Below are positions 26,956-35,528 of a stretch of 64,000 nucleotides of DNA, one piece after another; position 1 is the first letter of the stretch; each line of letters opens with the position of its first letter. Source of the DNA: JAGRMG01 sp047975215 (lineage in GTDB: Bacteria; Pseudomonadota; Alphaproteobacteria; Rhodobacterales; Rhodobacteraceae); NCBI GenBank assembly GCA_047975215.1, contig JBKEDD010000130.1:1-64000 (forward strand), read 5' to 3'. A program made the position numbers and the translations under genes. The notes beneath the pieces are model-generated. The model did not search any database, had not been told where the DNA came from, and worked only from the letters and a program-made list of their open reading frames with translations.

Positions 26956-28124
26956 TTACCGTATCCGAGGCGCGGTCGCGCCTGTTCGATCTGATATCGC
27001 CGCTGGGCGCCGAGGACGTCCCGCTGATCCGGGCAGCGGGGCGGGTTCTGGCCCGAGATGTCGCGGCGCGGCGCGACCAGCCGCCGTTCTCGGCCTCGTC
27101 CATGGATGGCTATGCGCTCAAGGCGGTCGAGGTCGAAGCCCATGCCATGTTCAAGGTTGTGGGCGAAGCCGCCGCAGGCCATCGGTTTTCCGGTACCGTG
27201 GGTGCAGGTCAGGCGGTGCGCATCTTTACCGGCGCGCCGGTGCCCCACGGCGCCGATTTCGTCGTGATACAGGAAAACGTGACGCGCCAGGGCGACGTGA
27301 TAACGCTCGCGGATGCGCCGGGAACCAAGGACAACATTCGCCGCGCCGGGGTCGATTTCGCCAGCGGCGCCTCGGTTCAGGCGCCCCGCCTGCTGCGGCC
27401 CGAGGATATCGCGCTGCTGGCGGCCATGAACGTCGCCTCGGTGCCGGTGGCGCGCAAGCCCGTGGTGGCGCTGATCTCGACCGGTGACGAACTGGTGATG
27501 CCGGGCGACGACCCGGGCCCCGACCAGATCATCGCCTCCAACACTTTCGGGCTGAAAGCGATGATTGACAATCTGGGCGCCGAGGCCCGGATGCTCCCGA
27601 TCGCACGCGATACGGTGGGGTCCTTGCAAACCGCCTTTGCGCTTGCCGAAGGCGCCGACATGGTCGTGACGATCGGCGGCGCCTCGGTCGGCGATCACGA
27701 TCTGGTGGGCCGCGTCGCGGGCGATCTCGGCATGGAAAGAAGTTTCTACAAGGTACTGATGCAGCCGGGAAAACCGCTTATGGCGGGGCGCCTTGGCGGG
27801 GCCGCTATGGTCGGTCTGCCGGGCAATCCGGTCTCGGCCATGGTCTGCGGCTACATCTTTCTTGCCCCGATGATCCGCGCCATGCTTGGCCTGGGCAAGG
27901 CGCATCCGGTCCTGCACCAGGGGGTGCTGGCCGCCGCTATCGGGCCAAACGGACAGCGCGAGCACTACCAGCGCGCACATGTCGAAGACGGGAAAGTCAC
28001 GGCGTTCGACAACCAGGACAGTTCGCTATTGTCGGTGCTCGCGCAGGCCAACGCCCTGCTGGTGCGCCCGCCCGACGATCCGGCCCGCGAGCCGGGCGAG
28101 GCGGTCAGCTATCTGCCGATCTGA
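26952..28124 (+). CDS. moeA: Molybdopterin molybdenumtransferase MoeA
   Basis: 390 residues with the three MoeA regions: N-terminal domain with RAAGRVLARDVAARRDQPPF and SSMDGYAL, the MoCF-type ligase domain (about 170-310) with ALISTGDELV, TIGGASVGDHDLV and GLPGNPVSAMV, and a C-terminal beta-barrel domain (about 315-390). It inserts molybdenum into adenylated molybdopterin. It is the last gene of the trpG-trpD-trpC-moaC-moeA run; a 90-bp gap carrying the SOS promoter separates it from lexA. Confidence 0.95.
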   Translation: MITVSEARSRLFDLISPLGAEDVPLIRAAGRVLARDVAARRDQPPFSASSMDGYALKAVEVEAHAMFKVVGEAAAGHRFSGTVGAGQAVRIFTGAPVPHGADFVVIQENVTRQGDVITLADAPGTKDNIRRAGVDFASGASVQAPRLLRPEDIALLAAMNVASVPVARKPVVALISTGDELVMPGDDPGPDQIIASNTFGLKAMIDNLGAEARMLPIARDTVGSLQTAFALAEGADMVVTIGGASVGDHDLVGRVAGDLGMERSFYKVLMQPGKPLMAGRLGGAAMVGLPGNPVSAMVCGYIFLAPMIRAMLGLGKAHPVLHQGVLAAAIGPNGQREHYQRAHVEDGKVTAFDNQDSSLLSVLAQANALLVRPPDDPAREPGEAVSYLPI

Positions 28125-28153
28125 ATCACCGGGGCGCCACCGGGACGAACCCG

Positions 28154-28182
28154 TTGACACAAAACGGGAACATGCGTAGAAC
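28154..28182 (+). promoter_or_regulatory. lexA promoter with LexA operator (SOS box)
   Basis: A perfect alphaproteobacterial LexA box GAAC-N7-GAAC lies at 28168-28182 (spacer ATGCGTA). It covers the -10 region: TTGACA at 28154-28159 and TAGAAC at 28177-28182 are 17 bases apart. LexA binding would block its own promoter, the usual autoregulation. The start codon of lexA is 33 bases downstream. Confidence 0.85.
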
Positions 28183-28214
28183 AAACGTAAACGCACGAGC
28201 AAGGGGCGCGACAA

Positions 28215-28913
28215 ATGCTGACCAAGAAGCAACTGGATCTGCTGGAATTCATCCACAAGCGCGTTCAGCGCGACGGGGTTCCGCCCAGCTTTGACGAGAT
28301 GAAGACGGCGCTGGATCTGCGCAGCAAATCGGGCATTCACCGGCTGATCACCGCCCTGGAAGAACGCGGGTTCATTCATCGTCTGGCGCATCGCGCCCGC
28401 GCAATCGAGATCGTCAAGCTGCCCGAAAGCCTGGGCGGCGAACCTGGCGTCGGTTTCCGGCCCCGGGTGATCGCGGGCGACCGTCCGGCCGGGCCGCGCC
28501 CGGCGGGGTCGGTGCCGGTTTCGGCCTCGGCGGTGGATCTGCCCGTGATGGGCCGGATCGCTGCAGGTGTCCCGATCGAGGCGATCAGCCACGTTTCGCA
28601 CCAGGTCGCGGTGCCCGGTTCAATGCTGTCGTCAAGCGGCGAGCATTACGCGCTCGAGGTTCGGGGCGATTCGATGACCGGGGCCGGGATCAATGACGGC
28701 GACGTTGTCGTGATCCGCGAAACCGCCACAGCCGACAACGGCGATATCGTGGTTGCGCTGGTCGAGGATCACGAGGCGACGCTCAAGCGGTTCTTCCGCC
28801 GTGGCGGCTCCATCGCGCTGGAGGCGGCCAACCCGGCCTATGAAACGCGCGTGTTCGCCGAGGACAAGGTGAAGGTGCAGGGCAAGCTTGTGGGGCTGAT
28901 CCGCACCTATTGA
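28215..28913 (+). CDS. lexA: LexA repressor
   Basis: 232 residues. N-terminal winged helix (1-65) beginning MLTKKQLDLLEFI, a linker of about 35 residues that is longer than in E. coli LexA and typical of alphaproteobacteria, and the C-terminal S24 peptidase domain. Self-cleavage occurs at Ala117-Gly118 in RIAAGVP; the catalytic dyad is Ser153 (GDSMTGAGI) and Lys191 (EATLKRF). It represses SOS genes until RecA filaments trigger cleavage. The SOS box directly upstream shows autoregulation. Convergent with comEC, with 23 bp between the stops. Confidence 0.97.
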   Translation: MLTKKQLDLLEFIHKRVQRDGVPPSFDEMKTALDLRSKSGIHRLITALEERGFIHRLAHRARAIEIVKLPESLGGEPGVGFRPRVIAGDRPAGPRPAGSVPVSASAVDLPVMGRIAAGVPIEAISHVSHQVAVPGSMLSSSGEHYALEVRGDSMTGAGINDGDVVVIRETATADNGDIVVALVEDHEATLKRFFRRGGSIALEAANPAYETRVFAEDKVKVQGKLVGLIRTY

Positions 28914-28936
28914 GTACCGCCGGTCAGGGCGCGCGC

Positions 28937-30991
28937 CTATGGCGACCGGGAGCGGCGGTTCGCGGCCCGCCGTGGCCGCGAGTTCCAAACCCGCCAGCCC
29001 GAGCGGTCGCGCGCGGTCACGATTTTCGCACCGTTGATGGCAAGGCTTCCGGTTCGGCGCAGGCGCTTGATGTCGAACAGCTCGCAAGGGCCGTCCAGGG
29101 CCATCGGCACCGATGCGATCGCCACCTGCCCGGCCTCGCACTCGCGCAGCCCGGCCGCCGCGCGCTTTCCGATCACATGCACGACCTCGACCGGGCCGGT
29201 CTGAATCCGGCGCAGCCGCCCGGCCTTGCCGGGCCAGCGTGCGGCGGCACCCGCCTGCCCGGTGCCGTCGCCGTCGTTTTCCAGCCAGATGCCGGCGACG
29301 AAACCAGCGCCGCGCGGTTTGCTGAGCGCGCGGCCCCGGTCCGTCATCACGCCGACCAGCCCGCCGCTGTCGGCCACCAGAACCTGCGGGCGCTCGGCCC
29401 CCGACCACATCGCGAGGGCCAGTACCGCGGGCGCGAGACCCGCCCAGCGCGCCCGCCCCTGCCACAGGATCAGCCACAGCATACCCAGCGCCAGCAGCGG
29501 CAGTACCGCCGGTCCGGGGCTGGCCACATGGCCTTGCGCACCGTCCATTGCGGCAACGCGATGGGCCACGCCGAGTATCCACTCAAGCCCAAGCCCCATC
29601 AGCCGCAGCGCCGGGGCTTCCAGGCCAAGCGGCGCGAGGCAGGCGGCCAGCACAGCCGCCGGGATCACCAGCACCCCCATCAGCGGCACCGAGAGAAGAT
29701 TCGCCGCCAGCCCGAAATATGATGTGGTATTGAAGTGCGCCGCCCCCACGGGCGCCGTGGCCAGGCCCGCGACCGCGGACGAGACTACCACCGTCAGCAC
29801 CGGGCGCAGCCAGGCCGGCCCCAGCCCGATGCGCGATTCGCGCAACCATCCGAACACCGCAATCAGCGCCGTCGTGGCGGCAAACGACATCTGGAACCCC
29901 GGCCCGGTAAGCGCCTCGGGGCGCAGCGCCAGAACGATCAGCGCCGCCATCGCCACCGCGCGCAGCGAAAGCGCGCGCCGGTCCACAAGCACCGCGCACA
30001 GTACCACGCCGGTCATCACGAAGGCGCGTTCGGTGGCGACGTTGCCGCCCGACAGCACGAGGTATCCGGCCGCCACGATCAGCGCCCCGACCGCCGCCAG
30101 CTTGCGCGTCGGCAGCCGCAACGCCAGCGGCGGCACCATGGCCATGGCCAGCCGCAGCGCGCCGAACACGAAACCGGCAAGCAGCCCCATATGCAGCCCC
30201 GAGATCGCCAGCAGATGCGCCAGGTTGCTGGCCCTGAGCGCGGCCAGCGCATCGCGGCTGACGGCGCTGCGGTCGCCGGTGGTCACGGCGGCAGCAAACC
30301 CGCCGACATCGCCGGGCAGAATCTCGCGGATTCGCGCGGCCGCCGCCATTCGGGCCGCGAACACCCGCACCCCCGCAGACCCGGGCGGCGGCGGGGCAAG
30401 GACGACGACCGGCTTTCTGGTGTACCCGACCGCGCCCAGACGTTTGAACCAGGCATGGCGGCGGAAATCGAAGCCGCCCGGCTCGGCCGGCCCCTGGGGC
30501 GGGGACAGGTGCGCGGTAGTGCGGATGCGCGCACCCGGAGCGATCTCGGGCGCGGAGCCATGCAGCGAGACGCGCACCCTTTCGGGCCGGCGCCAGTCCG
30601 GCACGTCCTCGAGCCACACGCGGTCGAGCGTCAGCCGCAGCTTGTCAGAGGCCGAACGGTCCATCGCGACAACCCGCCCCTCGACCGGGCCGTAGTAACG
30701 CCAGTAAAGCACCGGGGCGGCGACGTGGCTGGCCCGCAGCCCGGCCAGGCCGAACCCCGCGGCCGCCAGCGCCACCGCCCAGCCAAGCGCCGGCCAGCCC
30801 CCTGGCCAGCGCATCGCCGCCGCCGCCCCCAGCGCCCCCGCTGCAAGCCAGCCGCCGTGGACCGCCGCACCCGGTTCCTCGCGCAGCGCGAAATAAATGC
30901 CGATCCCGATGGCGACGCAAACCGGCGCCCAGGGAAACAGATGGCCGCGCTGGGCCGAAAGCGCCGCTTGCAGTTGGGCCGGAACGCGCAT
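28937..30991 (-). CDS. comEC: ComEC/Rec2-family DNA-uptake membrane protein
   Basis: 684 residues. N-terminal DUF4131-like part (about 20-200) with several hydrophobic helices and a soluble region rich in basic residues, then the competence channel domain (about 215-500) with the signature HLLAISGLHMGLLAGF. The C-terminal region after residue 530 is short and has no HxHxDH metallo-beta-lactamase motif, so a nuclease function is unlikely in this copy; degraded or short C-termini are common in alphaproteobacterial ComEC, from memory. It should move single-stranded DNA across the inner membrane. Divergent from gltX across 77 bp. No other competence genes are nearby. Confidence 0.88.
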   Translation of the reverse strand: MRVPAQLQAALSAQRGHLFPWAPVCVAIGIGIYFALREEPGAAVHGGWLAAGALGAAAAMRWPGGWPALGWAVALAAAGFGLAGLRASHVAAPVLYWRYYGPVEGRVVAMDRSASDKLRLTLDRVWLEDVPDWRRPERVRVSLHGSAPEIAPGARIRTTAHLSPPQGPAEPGGFDFRRHAWFKRLGAVGYTRKPVVVLAPPPPGSAGVRVFAARMAAAARIREILPGDVGGFAAAVTTGDRSAVSRDALAALRASNLAHLLAISGLHMGLLAGFVFGALRLAMAMVPPLALRLPTRKLAAVGALIVAAGYLVLSGGNVATERAFVMTGVVLCAVLVDRRALSLRAVAMAALIVLALRPEALTGPGFQMSFAATTALIAVFGWLRESRIGLGPAWLRPVLTVVVSSAVAGLATAPVGAAHFNTTSYFGLAANLLSVPLMGVLVIPAAVLAACLAPLGLEAPALRLMGLGLEWILGVAHRVAAMDGAQGHVASPGPAVLPLLALGMLWLILWQGRARWAGLAPAVLALAMWSGAERPQVLVADSGGLVGVMTDRGRALSKPRGAGFVAGIWLENDGDGTGQAGAAARWPGKAGRLRRIQTGPVEVVHVIGKRAAAGLRECEAGQVAIASVPMALDGPCELFDIKRLRRTGSLAINGAKIVTARDRSGWRVWNSRPRRAANRRSRSP

Positions 30992-31068
30992 GCTTGCCCC
31001 TTGTGGCGCGGGTCGCTAGAGAGACCCGAACCCTATTCCGCCCATGGTTACCAAAACGTAAATCCAGG

Positions 31069-32484
31069 ATGACAGAACGCCCCATGCCCGATCAGGTCGT
31101 CACCCGTTTCGCCCCCTCGCCCACCGGATATCTGCACATCGGCGGCGCTCGAACGGCGCTGTTCAACTGGTTGTATGCACGCGGCAGGGGTGGGAAATTC
31201 CTGCTCAGGATCGAGGATACCGACCGCGCCCGATCGACCCCGGAGGCTACCGCGGCGATCCTTCAGGGGTTGACCTGGCTCGGGCTCGACTGGGACGGCG
31301 AACCGGTCAGCCAAGCCGCCCGTTCGGCGCGCCACGCCGAGGTTGCACGGCAGTTGCTGTCCGAGGGCAAGGCGTACAAGTGCTTTTCCACACAGGAAGA
31401 AATCGCCGCGTTCCGGGACGGCGCGAAAGCGGAGGGCAGATCGACCCTGTTTCGCAGCCCGTGGCGCGACGCAGACGCATCGACGCACCCGGACGCGCCC
31501 TTTGCGATCCGCATCAAGGCACCGCTCGAAGGTACGACGGTCATTCACGACGAGGTGCAGGGCGACGTGACGATCCGCAACGACCAGCTTGATGACATGA
31601 TCCTGCTGCGCTCGGACGGAACGCCGGTCTACATGCTGGCTGTGGTGGTGGACGATCACGACATGGGCGTGACCCATGTTATCCGCGGCGACGATCATCT
31701 CAACAACGCCGCGCGCCAGATGATGATCTATGACGCGATGGGCTGGCAGGCGCCGGTCTGGGCGCATATCCCGTTGATTCACGGGCCGGACGGCAAGAAG
31801 CTGTCCAAGCGCCACGGCGCGCTGGGAGCGCAGGAATATCAGGCGATGGGCTATCCGGCGTCAGGAATGCGCAACTACCTGGCGCGGCTGGGCTGGAGCC
31901 ATGGCGACGACGAGTTCTTCAGCGACGCGCAGGCGCTGGACTGGTTCGATCTGGCCGGAATCGGCCGCAGCCCGGCCCGGTTCGATCTGAAAAAACTGGA
32001 AAACCTCTGCGGCCGGCACATCGCCGCCAGCGACGATGCCGCGCTGCGGCGCGAGATCGGGGAGTATCTGAACGCCGCCGCCCTTCCGGCGCTGACAGCG
32101 CGGCAGTCGCAGGATCTGGAACATGCGATGTATTGCCTCAAGGACCGCGCACGGACCTTTCCGGAACTTCTTGACAAGGCACAATTTATACTGGAATCGC
32201 GGCCGATCGTCCCGGATGCGGCTGCGGCCGGGGCTCTCCAATCGGTATCCGACGGTATGCTGGCAGAATTGACGCCGCATTTGCAAAATGTTAGCTGGGC
32301 GCGAGAGGATCTGGAGGATGCCCTGGCAAGCTTTGCCGAGGCACGCGGGACCAAGTTCGGCAAGATCGCCGGGCCGCTTCGCGCGGCGCTGGCGGGGCGG
32401 ACGGCGACGCCTTCGGTATTCGACATGATGCTGGTTCTGGGCCGCGAGGACACCATGGCCCGGCTGAGCGACGCGGCAGGGTAA
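31069..32484 (+). CDS. gltX: Glutamyl-tRNA synthetase
   Basis: 471 residues, class-I synthetase. The HIGH signature is present as APSPTGYLHIGG near the N-terminus, and the KMSKS-type loop as KKLSKRHG (about 243-250). A catalytic domain, a stem-contact fold and a C-terminal helical anticodon-binding domain follow. ATG 31069 is taken as the start; ATG 31084 (MPDQVVTRF) is equally possible because neither has an ideal Shine-Dalgarno sequence. Alphaproteobacteria often carry two GltX paralogs and a GatCAB route for Gln-tRNA; from sequence alone I cannot say which paralog this is. Confidence 0.95.
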   Translation: MTERPMPDQVVTRFAPSPTGYLHIGGARTALFNWLYARGRGGKFLLRIEDTDRARSTPEATAAILQGLTWLGLDWDGEPVSQAARSARHAEVARQLLSEGKAYKCFSTQEEIAAFRDGAKAEGRSTLFRSPWRDADASTHPDAPFAIRIKAPLEGTTVIHDEVQGDVTIRNDQLDDMILLRSDGTPVYMLAVVVDDHDMGVTHVIRGDDHLNNAARQMMIYDAMGWQAPVWAHIPLIHGPDGKKLSKRHGALGAQEYQAMGYPASGMRNYLARLGWSHGDDEFFSDAQALDWFDLAGIGRSPARFDLKKLENLCGRHIAASDDAALRREIGEYLNAAALPALTARQSQDLEHAMYCLKDRARTFPELLDKAQFILESRPIVPDAAAAGALQSVSDGMLAELTPHLQNVSWAREDLEDALASFAEARGTKFGKIAGPLRAALAGRTATPSVFDMMLVLGREDTMARLSDAAG

Positions 32485-32652
32485 TCCCGGGATTCACCTT
32501 CGGGAAACGCTGCGCGGCTACGACATTGCCTGTGCCTTGTGGGTGCAGGCGCTGCCTTTGCGGAAACCGGCATTGTCGCAGATGCGCGCGGTCGGTGCGG
32601 TAGCGGTACGCTGCCGGCGCCCGGACAAGGCACGAACGAGGAAGGGAAACTC

Positions 32653-33954
32653 ATGACGGAAAACAAAAAGAACAAGACCGCCACGCTGAACCTTGACGGG
32701 ACGTCCTACGACCTCCCCGTCCTGTCGCCGACCATCGGCCCGGAAGTGGTGGATATCCGCAAGCTCTATGCACAGGCGGGCGTGTTCACCTACGATCCCG
32801 GCTTTACCTCGACCGCGGCCTGCGAGTCGACCATCACCTTCATCGACGGCGACAAGGGCGAGCTGTTGCACCGCGGCTATCCGATCGACCAGCTTGCGGA
32901 AAAATCCCACTATCTCGAGGTCTGTTTCCTTCTGCTTTACGGCAATCTGCCGACCGCGACCGAACTGGAAGATTTCGAGACCCGCGTGACCCGTCATACG
33001 ATGGTGCACGAGCAGATGCACAATTTCTTCCGTGGCTTCCGCCGCGACGCGCACCCCATGGCAACGCTGGTCGGCGTGGTCGGTGCGATGTCGGCCTTCT
33101 ATCACGACAGCACCGACATCAACGACCCCTGGCAGCGCGAGGTCGCCGCGATCCGGCTGATCGCCAAGCTGCCCACCATCGCGGCGATGGCCTACAAGTA
33201 TTCCATCGGCCAGCCCTTCATCTACCCGCGCAACGATCTGGATTATGCGGCGAATTTCCTTTCGATGTGCTTTGCGGTTCCGGCCCAGGCCTACGAGGTC
33301 AATCCGATCCTCGCCCGCGCCATGGACCGGATTTTCACGCTGCATGCCGATCACGAACAGAACGCATCCACCTCGACGGTGCGGCTGGCGTCGTCCTCGG
33401 GCGCCAACCCATTCGCCTGCATCGCCGCGGGCATCGCCTGCTTGTGGGGTCCGGCGCATGGCGGCGCCAACCAGGCCTGTCTGGAAATGCTCAAGGAAAT
33501 CGGCAGCGTCGATCGGATTCCCGAATTTATCGCGCGGGCGAAGGACAAGAACGACCCCTTCCGCCTGATGGGTTTCGGCCATCGCGTCTACAAGAATTTC
33601 GACCCCCGCGCCAAGGTCATGAAGCAGTCGGCCGACGAGGTTCTCGACCTTCTGGGAATCGAGAACAACCCGGTGCTGCAAGTCGCCAAGGAACTGGAGA
33701 AACAGGCGCTGGAGGATTCCTATTTCGTGGACAAGAAGCTGTTCCCGAACGTGGATTTCTATTCCGGCATCATCCTGGAGGCGATGGGCTTTCCGACAGC
33801 GATGTTCACCCCGATCTTCGCGCTTTCCCGCACCGTCGGCTGGATTTCGCAGTGGAAGGAACAGCTTTCGGATCCGGCCCACAAGATCGGGCGGCCGCGC
33901 CAGCTTTATCTGGGTGAAACCCGGCGCGACTACGTCGATATCGAGAACCGTTGA
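32653..33954 (+). CDS. gltA: Citrate synthase
   Basis: 433 residues, the hexameric type II size. It condenses oxaloacetate with acetyl-CoA, opening the TCA cycle. The catalytic residues are His269 (GPAHGGANQ), His310 (GFGHRVYKNFDPRA) and Asp368 (PNVDFYSG). A GAGGAAGGG purine stretch ends about 6 bases before ATG 32653 and settles the start; the 169-bp leader before it holds GC-rich inverted repeats. Two strong hairpins and a short tandem repeat follow the stop codon. Confidence 0.97.
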   Translation: MTENKKNKTATLNLDGTSYDLPVLSPTIGPEVVDIRKLYAQAGVFTYDPGFTSTAACESTITFIDGDKGELLHRGYPIDQLAEKSHYLEVCFLLLYGNLPTATELEDFETRVTRHTMVHEQMHNFFRGFRRDAHPMATLVGVVGAMSAFYHDSTDINDPWQREVAAIRLIAKLPTIAAMAYKYSIGQPFIYPRNDLDYAANFLSMCFAVPAQAYEVNPILARAMDRIFTLHADHEQNASTSTVRLASSSGANPFACIAAGIACLWGPAHGGANQACLEMLKEIGSVDRIPEFIARAKDKNDPFRLMGFGHRVYKNFDPRAKVMKQSADEVLDLLGIENNPVLQVAKELEKQALEDSYFVDKKLFPNVDFYSGIILEAMGFPTAMFTPIFALSRTVGWISQWKEQLSDPAHKIGRPRQLYLGETRRDYVDIENR

Positions 33955-33987
33955 ATCGCCGTTTCGAAATGTGACGATTCTGCGGCA

Positions 33988-34008
33988 TTGTCGACGGTTC
34001 ATCGACAA
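33988..34008 (+). terminator. Hairpin 1 downstream of gltA
   Basis: A perfect 7-bp stem TTGTCGA/TCGACAA with a 7-base loop, 33 bases after the gltA stop codon. The flanks GGCA and TGCC can extend it. No T-run. Confidence 0.5.
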
Positions 34009-34016
34009 GGGCGATG

Positions 34017-34043
34017 CCGGCCGGTTGAATGCAGACCGGCCGG
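34017..34043 (+). terminator. Hairpin 2 downstream of gltA
   Basis: A perfect 9-bp stem CCGGCCGGT/ACCGGCCGG with a 9-base loop. Very stable, no U-tract. It partly overlaps the first unit of the tandem repeat that follows. Confidence 0.55.
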
Positions 34044-34086
34044 TACAGGGCTTCCCGGTACAGGGGTTTTCCGGTACAGGGCTTTC
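34040..34086 (+). repeat. Three tandem copies of a 15-16-bp unit
   Basis: CCGGTACAGGGCTTC (34040-34054), CCGGTACAGGGGTTTT (34055-34070) and CCGGTACAGGGCTTTC (34071-34086) follow each other with no spacers. The units differ in one or two positions. It lies in the 250-bp gap between gltA and the RTX-like gene and is not coding as far as I can see. The rest of the gap should hold the promoter of the RTX-like gene. Confidence 0.85.
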
Positions 34087-34205
34087 CCGCACTAGTCGCA
34101 CCCAATACTAGCGACTGTTTCACCACCTTCCACAATGCGCGCCCAATTCTTGACGCAATCCGTTAACGGAAGGACAGTTTTGCCATTCATCGCGGAGTGA
34201 GTCCC

Positions 34206-35174
34206 ATGCTGCCCATCTATCTGCTCGTCCTGCTCGGGTTCGGTGTCGCCTATGGCATCTACGACGCGCTCGACGACGACGACGAAAACCATGACCAGAC
34301 GATCACCGGCACCGAGGGCGACGACAGCCTGACCGGCGGGCCGGGCGACGACGACATCTTCGGGCTCGACGGCAACGACACGCTGGTCGGGCTGGGCGCC
34401 AACGACGCGCTTGAAGCCGGCAATGGCGACGATCTGATGCAGGGCGGCGAAGGCGATGACCGGCTGGTGGGCGGCGCCGGTTTCGATATCGGAATCGGCG
34501 GCAATGGCGATGACACGCTGCGCGGCAACGAGGATACCGACATCCTGATCGGCGAAGGCGGAGACGATACGCTGCTGGGCAACCGCGGCGACGATTGGCT
34601 GGACGGGCAGGATGGCAACGACCTTCTGAATGGCGGGTCGCAGTCGGACAACCTGATCGGCGGCGAGGGCGCCGACACGCTGACCGGCGAAGGAGGCGAC
34701 GACCTTCTTGTCGGCGGCGACCTGCTGACCCGCGCGCTGAGCGTCACGGAACTGGCGGCGCTGCGCGAGGCAACGCTTTCGGGCGAAGGCGCGAGCCTGC
34801 CGCCCGGCGTGGACTACGAGGCCAGCGACGATGGCGAGGCCGACATTCTGGATGCCGGACCGGGCGACGATCTGCTGATGGTCGGCAGCGGCGACATGGC
34901 CACGGGCGGACCGGGCGACGATCTGTTCTACCTGCTGGGCGGTATCGCGGCCGACCCGGCGCAGGTGATGGACTTTGACGGCGCCGAGGACAGGTTGATC
35001 TATGTCCACGACGAAGGCACTCCCGAACCGGTGCTGAGCCTGACCGAAAATGCCGACGGCACCCAGACGCTTGAGGCCGACGGGCAAGCCGTCGCCGTGC
35101 TGGCCGCCACGGGGCTCAGGACAGAGGATATCCTGCTCTACGAACGCGGATCGGACCCGACCTTCATCGCCTGA
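34206..35174 (+). CDS. RTX-type calcium-binding repeat protein
   Basis: 322 residues. An N-terminal hydrophobic segment (about 1-18, MLPIYLLVLLGFGVAYG) is followed by an acidic linker and about a dozen glycine/aspartate nonapeptides of the form GGxGxDxLx between residues 33 and 175 and again near 220-245. These bind calcium and fold into a parallel beta-roll. The C-terminal 90 residues resemble the M10-protease-type tail of many Rhodobacterales RTX proteins, and there is no protease or lipase domain. GGAG lies 8 bases before ATG 34206, better than GTG 34197. The N-terminal helix suggests anchoring rather than classic type I export. Function unknown. Confidence 0.85.
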   Translation: MLPIYLLVLLGFGVAYGIYDALDDDDENHDQTITGTEGDDSLTGGPGDDDIFGLDGNDTLVGLGANDALEAGNGDDLMQGGEGDDRLVGGAGFDIGIGGNGDDTLRGNEDTDILIGEGGDDTLLGNRGDDWLDGQDGNDLLNGGSQSDNLIGGEGADTLTGEGGDDLLVGGDLLTRALSVTELAALREATLSGEGASLPPGVDYEASDDGEADILDAGPGDDLLMVGSGDMATGGPGDDLFYLLGGIAADPAQVMDFDGAEDRLIYVHDEGTPEPVLSLTENADGTQTLEADGQAVAVLAATGLRTEDILLYERGSDPTFIA

Positions 35175-35528
35175 CGGGGCAGACCACAGCGGAAATCCCC
35201 CGGCAGACGTGGCCGGGTTGCATCTCACTATTACGGCGGCGCCGGCCGCCGGAAACCATCGCGCGCTCAAGCCGGCAGATCGACGCTGCCGCCGCACGGT
35301 ATCATGGCAGATCCCGCTTCGGCGCAAGGCGGGAACAACAAGCGAACACATGTGAGCGGCCCATCATCTTCCTGTGAAATCTTCATTATCAATTGCAGGT
35401 TTTCAGGGGTATAGGTCGGTTGCGGCGCCGCCCATGTCGCAATCAACGCAGTTGCAAGGGCCGCAAATGGCAAAAAGGGGCCAGGCGGCCAACCGGGGGA
35501 TGCCCCGCACAGTCAAGGAAGAACGCGC
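35175..35528. other. 354-bp intergenic region with several hairpins
   Basis: Near the RTX-like gene end are two candidate terminator stems: CGGCGGC/GCCGCCG (35234-35251) and TCCCGC/GCGGGA (35312-35334). Closer to the corrinoid-protein gene, GGTTGCG and CGCAATC can pair across the 35417-35447 area, and CGGGG/CCCCG form a small stem near 35497-35510. The promoter of the corrinoid-protein gene must lie here. I compared the leader by eye with cobalamin, SAM-II and SAH riboswitch cores and saw no convincing match. Confidence 0.5.

Noticed and set aside
34040..34086. Possible CRISPR array
   Set aside because: Three short 15-16-bp units are head to tail without spacers; no cas gene.
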